Below the pieces are notes generated by a model. It saw only the letters and a list, made by a program, of their open reading frames with translations, was not told the DNA's origin and did not search any database. A DNA stretch of 9,163 nt from JAKFWF01 sp031365375 (GTDB lineage Bacteria > Pseudomonadota > Alphaproteobacteria > Rhizobiales > Hyphomicrobiaceae), in assembly GCA_031365375.1 (NCBI GenBank), contig JANLXZ010000101.1:1-9163 (forward strand), given 5' to 3'. How positions within the stretch are numbered: position 1 is the first letter of the stretch; every line of letters starts with the position of its first letter. Below are positions 1 to 6,239 of the stretch, one piece after another. The translations under genes were made by a program, and so were the position numbers.

Positions 1-35
1 CCCACAACCACTCCCCCCACCCAACACACTCATTC
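1..35 (+). promoter_or_regulatory. C-rich, G-free tract (possible Rho-loading site)
   Basis: The first 35 bases contain 21 C and no G on the plus strand. A C-rich, G-poor RNA is the usual description of a Rho utilisation site, so a plus-strand transcript entering from the left could be terminated before it runs antisense into the dehydrogenase gene. In the minus direction the same tract gives a G/U-rich 3' end, which is not Rho-like. Only the base composition is seen; the function is inferred, and the window edge hides the context. Confidence 0.2.
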
Positions 36-61
36 GGCCATCGCCTGAACCGGCCACACCC

Positions 62-1156
62 TCAATCCATCAAAATCACGCCTCTTGCGACCTCGCCCTT
101 GATCATGCGCTGGAAGCCTTCGTTGATCTGGTCGAACTTATAGGTTCGGCTGATCAGGCTATCGAGGTTGATTTGTTTTGACATGCTCATGTCGGCGAGG
201 ATGCCGAAATCGATGCTGGGGCGCACCGAGCCGTAATAGCTGCCCGACAACGTCTTCTCACCGTACACCATCAGATGCGGCGTAATCGGCGCGTGCGTCG
301 CGAACGATGGAATGCCGACGATCACCGCATGGCCGCCGGGCGCCAACGCATCGACGATCTGAACGACGGTCGGCTCGCTGCCGATCGCATCGAACGCGTA
401 GTCGACGCCGAGGCCGGTCATTTCGCGTACGCGGTCCAGCACCTTTTCCTTCTTGGCGTTGATCGTGTGGGTGGCGCCGAAGCCCTTCGCCATCTCCAGC
501 TTATTGTCGAGCAAATCGCAGGCGATGATTGTCCTGGCGCCGGCGAGCTTCGCGCCTTGCACGATGTTGAGGCCGACGCCGCCGCAGCCGACCACCAGCA
601 CGCTCGATCCGGCCTCCACGTGGGCATGACGAATGACGGCGCCGACGCCGGTCGCGACGCTGCAGCCGATAATCGCGGCGTGCGCCCACGGCAGATCCTT
701 GCGGACCGGCACCAGTTGTTCGGCCGGGCACACCGAGTATTCGGTGAAGGTGCCGATGCGCGCCATGACGTTGATGCGTTCACCGTTGAGGCTGACGCGG
801 CTAGTACCATCGTGCATGCCCCAACGCGGCGTGTCGTCGTGCCCGGTGCATAAAACGGTCCGGCCGCGCGCGCAATAATTGCAGTGGCCGCAATGGGCGC
901 GGAACGAGAAGATGACGTGATCGCCCTTCTTCACATTGATGACGTTCTCGCCGACCTCGACCACTTCGCCGGCAGCTTCGTGACCGAGCACCATCGGCAG
1001 CGGGAGCGGCCAGTCGCCGTTCATGATGTGCCAGTCGCTCATGCAGACCCCGGTAGCTCGAACCTTCACGCGCGCTTCGCCCGCCTTCGGGCCATCCTGC
1101 TTGAGGTCGAGAATTTCGAGAGGCTTGTTGACTTCAGTGAGGACGGCGGCACGCAT
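62..1156 (-). CDS. Zn-dependent alcohol dehydrogenase (MDR family, AdhC-like)
   Basis: Cytoplasmic medium-chain dehydrogenase/reductase of 364 residues, a normal full length, predicted to interconvert alcohols and aldehydes or ketones with NAD(H). Catalytic zinc ligands are visible as C38, H59 (in GHEAAGE) and C165. The structural zinc site is C89, C92, C95 and C103. The Rossmann motif GCGGVG (190-195) is followed by D214 at the end of the second strand, which favours NAD over NADP. The N-terminus (AAVLTEVNKPLEI) and overall pattern resemble the class III/AdhC branch (COG1062), but the substrate cannot be read from sequence. The ATG is preceded by AAAGAGG with 5 bases between AGAGG and the start. 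It is divergent from the DUF4236 gene, and a TTGACG-N17-AACAAT promoter candidate lies just upstream. No neighbour fixes the pathway. Confidence 0.93.
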   Translation of the reverse strand: MRAAVLTEVNKPLEILDLKQDGPKAGEARVKVRATGVCMSDWHIMNGDWPLPLPMVLGHEAAGEVVEVGENVINVKKGDHVIFSFRAHCGHCNYCARGRTVLCTGHDDTPRWGMHDGTSRVSLNGERINVMARIGTFTEYSVCPAEQLVPVRKDLPWAHAAIIGCSVATGVGAVIRHAHVEAGSSVLVVGCGGVGLNIVQGAKLAGARTIIACDLLDNKLEMAKGFGATHTINAKKEKVLDRVREMTGLGVDYAFDAIGSEPTVVQIVDALAPGGHAVIVGIPSFATHAPITPHLMVYGEKTLSGSYYGSVRPSIDFGILADMSMSKQINLDSLISRTYKFDQINEGFQRMIKGEVARGVILMD

Positions 1157-1191
1157 GTTAGCCTCTTTAGTGTGTGCGGATGAGTTGCACG

Positions 1192-1220
1192 ATTGTTCGA
1201 CGAATTCTGTGCGGCGTCAA
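1192..1220 (-). promoter_or_regulatory. Candidate sigma70-type promoter of the alcohol dehydrogenase gene
   Basis: On the minus strand TTGACG (1215-1220) and AACAAT (1192-1197) are separated by exactly 17 bases, matching 5/6 and 4/6 of the consensus. Transcription would start near 1185, giving a leader of about 28 bases that contains the AAAGAGG ribosome site. The call rests on motif and spacing only. Confidence 0.4.
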
Positions 1221-1300
1221 AAGCTTTGTGAAGGCCCTATTCGAATTAAGGACCGGTATTTCGCATCGATCCTGAGGCGTTGAAACAGTCTTCCCGTGTC

Positions 1301-1328
1301 TTGATTGAGCTTCCGATCGCCTTAGATT
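1301..1328 (+). promoter_or_regulatory. Candidate promoter of the DUF4236 gene
   Basis: TTGATT (1301-1306) and TAGATT (1323-1328) lie 16 bases apart, each matching 4/6 of the sigma70 consensus. The predicted start near 1335 falls inside the inverted repeat at 1329-1344. This is a weak prediction; an alternative -35 (TTGAAA, 1280-1285) has no good partner. Confidence 0.25.
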
Positions 1329-1344
1329 TCTGACATGAGTCAGA
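1329..1344. repeat. Inverted repeat TCTGAC-ATGA-GTCAGA, possible operator
   Basis: Perfect 6-bp arms flank a 4-base centre, with further imperfect complementarity outside (ATTT to the left, AAAT to the right). It lies just downstream of the candidate -10 and overlaps the predicted start of transcription, a usual place for a repressor site. It could instead form a small hairpin in the leader. Confidence 0.35.
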
Positions 1345-1364
1345 GAAATTTGATTTCGACTCGT

Positions 1365-1384
1365 GGGCCATCGGCCCCTAGGAG
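1365..1384 (+). promoter_or_regulatory. GC hairpin next to the DUF4236 ribosome binding site
   Basis: GGGCC (1365-1369) and GGCCC (1373-1377) pair around a 3-base loop. The Shine-Dalgarno AGGAG (1380-1384) follows two bases later and sits 6 bases before the ATG. The hairpin would crowd, but not bury, the ribosome site, so a modest effect on translation is possible. Confidence 0.3.
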
Positions 1385-1390
1385 CATCAC

Positions 1391-1687
1391 ATGGGCTTCA
1401 GATTTCGCAAGATCATCAGCGTAATTCCCGGCGTCAAGGTGAACCTGAGCAAGTCGGGTGCGAGCACGAGCATTGGCGGCCATGGCGCGACCGTCAACGT
1501 CGGCACCAGCGGCAAGCGCACGGTCACACTCGGCGTGCCCGGCACCGGGATGAGCTATCAGTTGCCGTTGAATGCGTCGGCGGTGGCGTTGCTGATCGTC
1601 GCCGTGCTGATCGTGGGTGTCGCCTATCTCATCGCACCAACGTATGTGACGGCCGCACTCCACTGGTGGCAGCCGAAGTGGTTTTGA
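1391..1687 (+). CDS. DUF4236 family protein with one membrane segment
   Basis: Small protein of 98 residues. Residues 1-56 match the DUF4236 pattern: MGFRFRK start, PGVKVNLSKSG (13-23), a Gly/Thr/Val-rich beta segment (28-48) and VPGTGMSY (49-56). The molecular function of this family is not known; the domain often sits at the N-terminus of short bacterial membrane or secreted proteins. Residues 62-82 form a hydrophobic helix (ALLIVAVLIVGVAYLIA), and the tail is short and Trp-rich (HWWQPKWF), suggesting single-pass anchoring with a tiny C-terminal tail. The start is supported by AGGAG 6 bases upstream. It precedes the thiolase gene by 135 bp on the same strand, but nothing ties the two functionally. 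Confidence 0.82.
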   Translation: MGFRFRKIISVIPGVKVNLSKSGASTSIGGHGATVNVGTSGKRTVTLGVPGTGMSYQLPLNASAVALLIVAVLIVGVAYLIAPTYVTAALHWWQPKWF

Positions 1688-1822
1688 TGCGTTTCGCGCT
1701 GACTATCATGGGTTGCCAAGTAACCGTTGGTCGCATTCGGACTGAAATACTTCACAGCCGTTGACCGCAACCGTGCTGCCGTGTTCCCTGCTTTGAACGA
1801 TCTGTCGTTCCGGAGAAGGCAC

Positions 1823-3019
1823 ATGACCTCAACAACCGAAGATCCCATCGTCATCGTCGGCTTGGCGCGCACGCCCATGGGCAGCTTCCAGGGCATGTTC
1901 GCATCGGCGACCGCACCGGAGCTTGGCGGGGCGGCGATCAAGGCAGCGGTCGAGCGCGCCGGACTCAAGTCCGATGATATTGCCGAAGTGCTGATGGGGT
2001 GCGTGTTGCCGGCGGGTATTGGCCAGGCACCGGCGCGGCAGGCCTCGCGCAGTGCCGGTATCCCCGATAGCGTGCCGTGCACCACGGTCAACAAGATGTG
2101 CGGCTCGGGCATGAAAACCGTGATGCAGGCCTACGAGGCGCTTCATTCCCGGCCGCGCGACATCATCGGTGCCGGCGGTATGGAAAGCATGACCAACGCG
2201 CCTTACCTGCTGCCGAAGATGCGCATGGGCGCACGGCTTGGGCACGCGCAAGTGCTGGATCATATGTTCGTGGATGGTCTGGAGGATGCCTACGACAAAG
2301 GGCGTCTAATGGGCACCTATGCCGAGGATACCGCGACCCACTATCAGTTCACGCGCCAAGCGCAGGACGATTTCGCGATCGAGAGCCTAAAGCGGGCGAA
2401 GGCTGCAAACGAGGACGGTTCGTTCGCCAAGGAAATCGCGAGCATGACGGTGAAATCCCGTAAGGGCTCAGCCGAGATCGCCCGCGACGAGCAGCCCTTC
2501 ACCGCCGATCCATCGAAAATCCCGAACCTGAAACCGGCGTTCCGCTCCGATGGCACGGTGACGCCGGCCAATTCGTCGTCGATTTCGGATGGAGGTGCGG
2601 CGATCGTGCTGATGCGAGCGTCCGAAGCCAAACGCCGCAAGCTGCAGCCGCTGGCGCGTATCGTCGGCACGGCGAGCTTCGCACAGGCACCGGCCTGGTT
2701 TACCACCGCGCCAGTGTTCGCCATGCAGAAGCTGCTCGATGAAATTGGCTGGCAGGCCAAAGATGTGGATCTTTACGAGATAAACGAGGCATTTGCAGTC
2801 GTCACCATGGCGGCGATGCGTGATCTCGCGTTGCCGCACGACAAGGTCAACGTGCACGGCGGCGCATGCGCGCTGGGCCATCCCGTTGGGGCATCCGGCA
2901 CGCGTATCATTGTGACGCTACTGTCAGCTCTGGAGAAGTACGGCAAGTCGTCGGGTGTCGCGTCGCTGTGCATCGGTGGTGGCGAAGCGACGGCGGTCGC
3001 AATCGAGCGGATCAACTAG
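1823..3019 (+). CDS. Acetyl-CoA C-acetyltransferase / thiolase (type I)
   Basis: Cytoplasmic thiolase of 398 residues, the standard length for tetrameric biosynthetic or degradative thiolases. It condenses two acetyl-CoA to acetoacetyl-CoA or runs the reverse reaction, feeding polyhydroxybutyrate or ketone-body and fatty-acid metabolism. Catalytic residues are all in place: C93 in NKMCGSGMK, the NEAF motif (321-324), H353 in GHPVGASG and C383 in CIGGGEA. I chose the ATG at 1823 because GGAGAAGG lies directly before it and family similarity begins there (IVIVGLARTPMGSF); the reading frame stays open upstream to a TTG at 1727, which adds 32 unlike residues. It may be phaA, atoB or an acetyl-CoA acyltransferase; no phaB or CoA-transferase is nearby to decide. 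The next gene starts 9 bases after its stop. Confidence 0.93.
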   Translation: MTSTTEDPIVIVGLARTPMGSFQGMFASATAPELGGAAIKAAVERAGLKSDDIAEVLMGCVLPAGIGQAPARQASRSAGIPDSVPCTTVNKMCGSGMKTVMQAYEALHSRPRDIIGAGGMESMTNAPYLLPKMRMGARLGHAQVLDHMFVDGLEDAYDKGRLMGTYAEDTATHYQFTRQAQDDFAIESLKRAKAANEDGSFAKEIASMTVKSRKGSAEIARDEQPFTADPSKIPNLKPAFRSDGTVTPANSSSISDGGAAIVLMRASEAKRRKLQPLARIVGTASFAQAPAWFTTAPVFAMQKLLDEIGWQAKDVDLYEINEAFAVVTMAAMRDLALPHDKVNVHGGACALGHPVGASGTRIIVTLLSALEKYGKSSGVASLCIGGGEATAVAIERIN

Positions 3020-3028
3020 CGGCGCCCG

Positions 3029-3849
3029 ATGTTCTTCGTCCTGTCGAAGATTATTTTCTTTCTGGTGCAACCGTCGACGCTGTGCGTGGCGTTGCTGCTG
3101 GGTGGCACGGTCCTAATCCGAACCGAACGTTATGCCTCCGTCGGCAAACGCTCCGTGGCGACTGGGTTTTTCGCTCTGTTGATCGCGGGGTTCTCTCCAT
3201 TGGGAAACGTCCTCATCTGGCCGCTGGAAGAGCGTTTTCCGCGACCGGCTGTTGCTGATCTCGGCGACCGCATCGGCGGCATCATTATTCTCGGCGGTTT
3301 TGAGGAGCCGCGCATCAGCGAAGCGCGGCAAACGCTGTCGCTCAACGAGGCAGCCGATCGATTGACCGAGGCTATAACGCTGGCGCGCCGTTACCCCGGA
3401 GCGAAAGTCATCTCCACCGGTGGGGCGGCCGGTTGGTTGGGGCGGGTTCAGCCTGCCGCCGAAAAGGTGCGCGCATTTCTCGTCGATGCGGGCGTAACGG
3501 TCGATCGCATCGTTTTGGAAGATGCGTCGCGAAACACGCGAGAGAACGCGACGATGACCTTCGATCTTGTGCAGCCGCAACCCAACACGCGCTGCTGGTG
3601 ACTTCGGCTTTCCATATGCCGCGCGCTATCGCAGCATTTAGGCACGCAGGTTTTGACGTGGTAGCGTGGCCGACCGATTATCGAACTGCGGGGACTGGCG
3701 ACCTGCTCCGTCCTTCCGACAGCCTTGACAGCGGCTTGCGGCGGACCGACACCGCGATCAAGGAATACATCGGGTTGATCGTCTACCGGTTGTCTGGCTG
3801 GACGAGTGAGCTTTGGCCGAATGTCAATCGGCGCCAAATGGCTGACTAG
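3029..3849 (+). pseudogene. ElyC/YdcF-like DUF218 membrane protein, broken by a -1 frameshift
   Basis: Two adjoining frames together make one DUF218 protein of about 273 residues, close to ElyC-type proteins (about 260). The first frame (3029-3601) carries two membrane segments (about residues 2-30 and 43-64), the start of the DUF218 core (GGIIILGGF, 82-90) and the motif SRNTRENA (167-174), then hits TGA at 3599-3601. The next frame continues without loss of similarity (LLVTSAFHMPRAIAAF, then WPTDYRT and the C-terminal KEYIGLIVYR) to TAG at 3849. One base appears to be missing near 3575-3592. E. coli ElyC acts in envelope/peptidoglycan precursor metabolism; a similar role is only inferred. 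The ribosome site is weak, and the start lies 9 bases after the thiolase stop, so translation may be coupled. Both halves look well conserved, suggesting a recent mutation or a sequencing error. Confidence 0.8.
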
Positions 3850-3857
3850 GCCGGCCA

Positions 3858-3974
3858 ATGCAGCCGCTTGATATCAGCCCTGCCATTCGGGGCATGCGCT
3901 ACTACTCGCGCTGGATGATCAACGGCGCTAATGTGCCGTCGACACTTCCAAAAACATCACAGGAAACGCGGTAA
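3858..3974 (+). CDS. Possible 38-residue small ORF coupled to the next gene
   Basis: An ATG at 3858 opens a 38-codon frame, beginning MQPLDISPAIRGMRYY, whose TAA (3972-3974) overlaps the ATG of the ketopantoate-reductase-family gene as TAATG. A TAGG sequence lies 7 bases before the start, formed partly by the stop codon of the upstream gene. About two thirds of third positions are G or C. I recognise no family; it is basic, with an aromatic patch (RYYSRW) and no membrane segment. It could be a genuine small protein, a leader peptide driving reinitiation, or chance. In-frame ATGs at codons 13 and 20 are alternative starts. Confidence 0.28.
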   Translation: MQPLDISPAIRGMRYYSRWMINGANVPSTLPKTSQETR

Positions 3975-4906
3975 TGAAAATCGGCATCATCGGGGTTGGC
4001 GCCATGGGGTCGGTTTATGCCGCGCTCCTCGCCGACGTTGGCAAGCACGACGTCTGGGCCATCGACACATGGCAAGACCACGTTGACGCGATCAACAACA
4101 ATGGCCTCCGCGTCGAGGGTGCCAGCGGCGATCGCACGGTCAAGGTCAAGGCGACGACCAACGCTTCGGACGTGAAAGACTGTGACCTCGTCATCATCGC
4201 GACGAAGTATGACGGCGTCACTCCGGCGGCTAAGGCAGCGCTCGCTATGGCCAAGCCAGATGCACCGATCCTCACCATCCAGAACGGCCTCGGTTCGGCC
4301 GACAAGGTTGCCGAAGTTGTCGGCTCCAAGCGCATCATGGTCGGTGTGGTCGGTGGCTTCGGCGCCTCGATGAAGGGACCGGGGCACGCCCACCATAACG
4401 GCATGGAATTCCTACGCCTCGGCGAAATGGACGGCGGAATGAGCCCGCGCCTGGAGCAAGTCGCCGAAACGTGGCGTTCAGGCAGCTTCAAGGTTCTGAC
4501 CTTCGATGACATCCACAAAATGATCTGGGAGAAGTTGATCTGCAACACGACCTACTCCGGTCCGTGTGCGATGATGGGCTTGCAGGTCGGTCAGGTACAG
4601 GCCGATGCGAACGCTTGGAAGATTGCGTCCGCCTGTGCGACGGAAGCATTCAACGTTGCCCGCAAGAAGGGCGTGAAGCTTGATTTCGACGATCCGGTCG
4701 CCTACGTTAAGGCATTCGGACAGAAGATCCCGGGCGCACGTCCCTCTATGCTGCTCGACCACATGGCGGGCCGGCCAGCAGAGGTCGACAACATCAACGG
4801 CGCAATCTGCCGCGAAGGCTTGGCGGCGGGCGTGCCGACTCCGGTCAACGACGTCGTAGTGGCGCTACTGCGTGGACGCGAATCCGGGTTTGCGAAAAAG
4901 ACCTAA
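3974..4906 (+). CDS. panE: Ketopantoate reductase family protein (PanE/ApbA)
   Basis: Cytoplasmic NADPH-dependent 2-dehydropantoate 2-reductase family enzyme of 310 residues, normal for the family (about 300). In pantothenate/CoA synthesis PanE reduces ketopantoate to pantoate. The N-terminal Rossmann fold begins with GVGAMG (7-12). K78 (ATKYDG) and N104 (QNGLG) match conserved PanE positions. The helical C-terminal domain has the WEKLICN block with K187 and N191, the S258 region (PSMLLDHMAG), and E270 in the EVDNINGAI block, corresponding to the catalytic Lys, Asn, Ser and Glu. AGGA lies 9 bases before the ATG, which overlaps the stop of a possible small ORF (TAATG). Many alphaproteobacteria carry several PanE-like paralogues, so the substrate is uncertain. 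Its 3' end overlaps the convergent oxidase gene by 4 bases. Confidence 0.88.
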   Translation: MKIGIIGVGAMGSVYAALLADVGKHDVWAIDTWQDHVDAINNNGLRVEGASGDRTVKVKATTNASDVKDCDLVIIATKYDGVTPAAKAALAMAKPDAPILTIQNGLGSADKVAEVVGSKRIMVGVVGGFGASMKGPGHAHHNGMEFLRLGEMDGGMSPRLEQVAETWRSGSFKVLTFDDIHKMIWEKLICNTTYSGPCAMMGLQVGQVQADANAWKIASACATEAFNVARKKGVKLDFDDPVAYVKAFGQKIPGARPSMLLDHMAGRPAEVDNINGAICREGLAAGVPTPVNDVVVALLRGRESGFAKKT

Positions 4907-6219
4907 TCACCGCGCCAGAGGTCTTTGGCGCGATAATAGCCTGTCATCAGGGGAAGGAACCAGGGCGTGCCGTTATAAAGCGGCACGGCCTTGAATGCGA
5001 TGTCGTCGAAGGCTGTAGCGCCATCCGGGTCGCCCAGCACTTTCAGCGCGAGCTTGTGGCCGAGATAATTCATCAGCGCGACACCGGAGCCATTGCAGCC
5101 GAGCGCATACCAAATACCATCCCTGTGACGGCCGATCGCAGCTAAATCACTGCGCGTAAACGCGATGTTACCGCTCCAGGCATACTCCGCTCGCACGGCC
5201 TTCAGTTCTGGCAGGATTTGCGCGAGTGACTTCAAGAGTCTTGCAGCCGATTTCTGTGGCGGAATCGGATGCAGAGCAGAACGGCCGCCAAACACGATGC
5301 GCGTGCGATCGGGCGAGGGGCGATAGTAGAGATGCTTCGAGCCGGTCTCGACGATCATTCGACCGTTGGGGATGAGGCTCTTGACGCGGTTCTCACCAAG
5401 CCGTTCGGTGGCGATCAGATAGCTCGGCATCGCGACCAGCCGGCGTGCGAGGCCCGGGGTCGCCTTGCCGGTGTATCCGTTCGTTGTCGCAATCACATCG
5501 CGCGCCAATATCGTGCCGCGCGATGTTCGAACCTCATGTCCAGTTGCGGTTTTTGCAATCGAAGTAACAGGTGTGTGGCCGATGACAGTCACGCCGGCTT
5601 TGCGCGCAACCCCCAGTAGACCGGTATGCAAGAGTGCCGGGTGCAGGCCGCCATGGCTCGGAAAGATCATGCCACCGTGATAGGCATCGGTGGTGATTTC
5701 GCGATGCTGCTCGGCGCGGGGAACGATTTCGACGTCGAGGCCGACCTCGGAGCGCAGGATGTCGACTTCGCGGCCCATGGCGTCATAGTCTGCCGCCAGC
5801 CAAGCGCCGCGAAACCTGCCGGTGCGTTGGAGCTGCGCGTCGATCTTCTCGGCCGCCACAAATTTTATCAAGTATTCGAGCGAGGCCATGCCTTCTCGCA
5901 ACAGGGCCACTGCTTTGGCTTGTCCATACCGCTCTTTTAGCGCCGCATATGACAATCGGTGCCCGTGGCCGATCATGCCGCCCGATCGGCTGGAGCCGCC
6001 GAAGCCAGGCGTTTCTGCATCGAGTACGACCACCGAACGCCCGGCTCGCGTGAGGGTAAGAGCCGCGGTTAATCCAGCATACCCGGCCCCGATAATCGCG
6101 ACGTCTATCTTTTTGGGCAGTGGATGCGGCTCACGGAGTGGCGCTTCCCGGGGTGCGGCTTGCCACCAATAGGGCTCGTTCTTGGGTGCGGAACTCGCGG
6201 TGGCGTCTGTTGGTGCCAT
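4903..6219 (-). CDS. FAD-dependent oxidoreductase, DAO family (PuuB/OrdL-like)
   Basis: 438-residue flavoprotein of the D-amino-acid oxidase (DAO) superfamily, closest in pattern to gamma-glutamylputrescine oxidase PuuB (E. coli form about 426 residues). Such enzymes oxidise an amine or amino group, transferring electrons through FAD. The dinucleotide site is GAGYAG (44-49), with D67/E69 at the end of the second strand. GFGGSSRSGG (72-81) is the conserved FAD-contact loop, and the C-terminal WSGNIAFTRSD and GCNGSGVA blocks complete the FAD-binding half. An N-terminal YWW (17-19) is typical of this group. No signal peptide is seen. The ATG lies 20 bp after the M23 stop codon, with only a weak GGCGA ribosome site, so it probably depends on the M23 transcript. 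No glutamylputrescine-pathway genes are nearby, so the substrate is open. Confidence 0.86.
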   Translation of the reverse strand: MAPTDATASSAPKNEPYWWQAAPREAPLREPHPLPKKIDVAIIGAGYAGLTAALTLTRAGRSVVVLDAETPGFGGSSRSGGMIGHGHRLSYAALKERYGQAKAVALLREGMASLEYLIKFVAAEKIDAQLQRTGRFRGAWLAADYDAMGREVDILRSEVGLDVEIVPRAEQHREITTDAYHGGMIFPSHGGLHPALLHTGLLGVARKAGVTVIGHTPVTSIAKTATGHEVRTSRGTILARDVIATTNGYTGKATPGLARRLVAMPSYLIATERLGENRVKSLIPNGRMIVETGSKHLYYRPSPDRTRIVFGGRSALHPIPPQKSAARLLKSLAQILPELKAVRAEYAWSGNIAFTRSDLAAIGRHRDGIWYALGCNGSGVALMNYLGHKLALKVLGDPDGATAFDDIAFKAVPLYNGTPWFLPLMTGYYRAKDLWRGD

Positions 6220-6239
6220 GTGGTGTTCGCCAACGTGCT

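Noticed and set aside
275..853. 192-codon plus-strand open frame opposite the alcohol dehydrogenase
   Set aside because: It is antisense to a clearly real enzyme gene, rich in Arg/Ala/Asp as expected for a shadow frame in GC-rich DNA, and has no recognisable domain.
1727..1822. Upstream TTG extension of the thiolase by 32 residues
   Set aside because: The added residues do not resemble a thiolase N-terminus, while the ATG at 1823 has a strong GGAGAAGG site and starts at the family boundary.
3570..3601. Programmed -1 ribosomal frameshift in the ElyC-like gene
   Set aside because: No slippery heptamer of the X-XXY-YYZ type is present in the right frame near the junction, so mutation or sequence error is the simpler reading.
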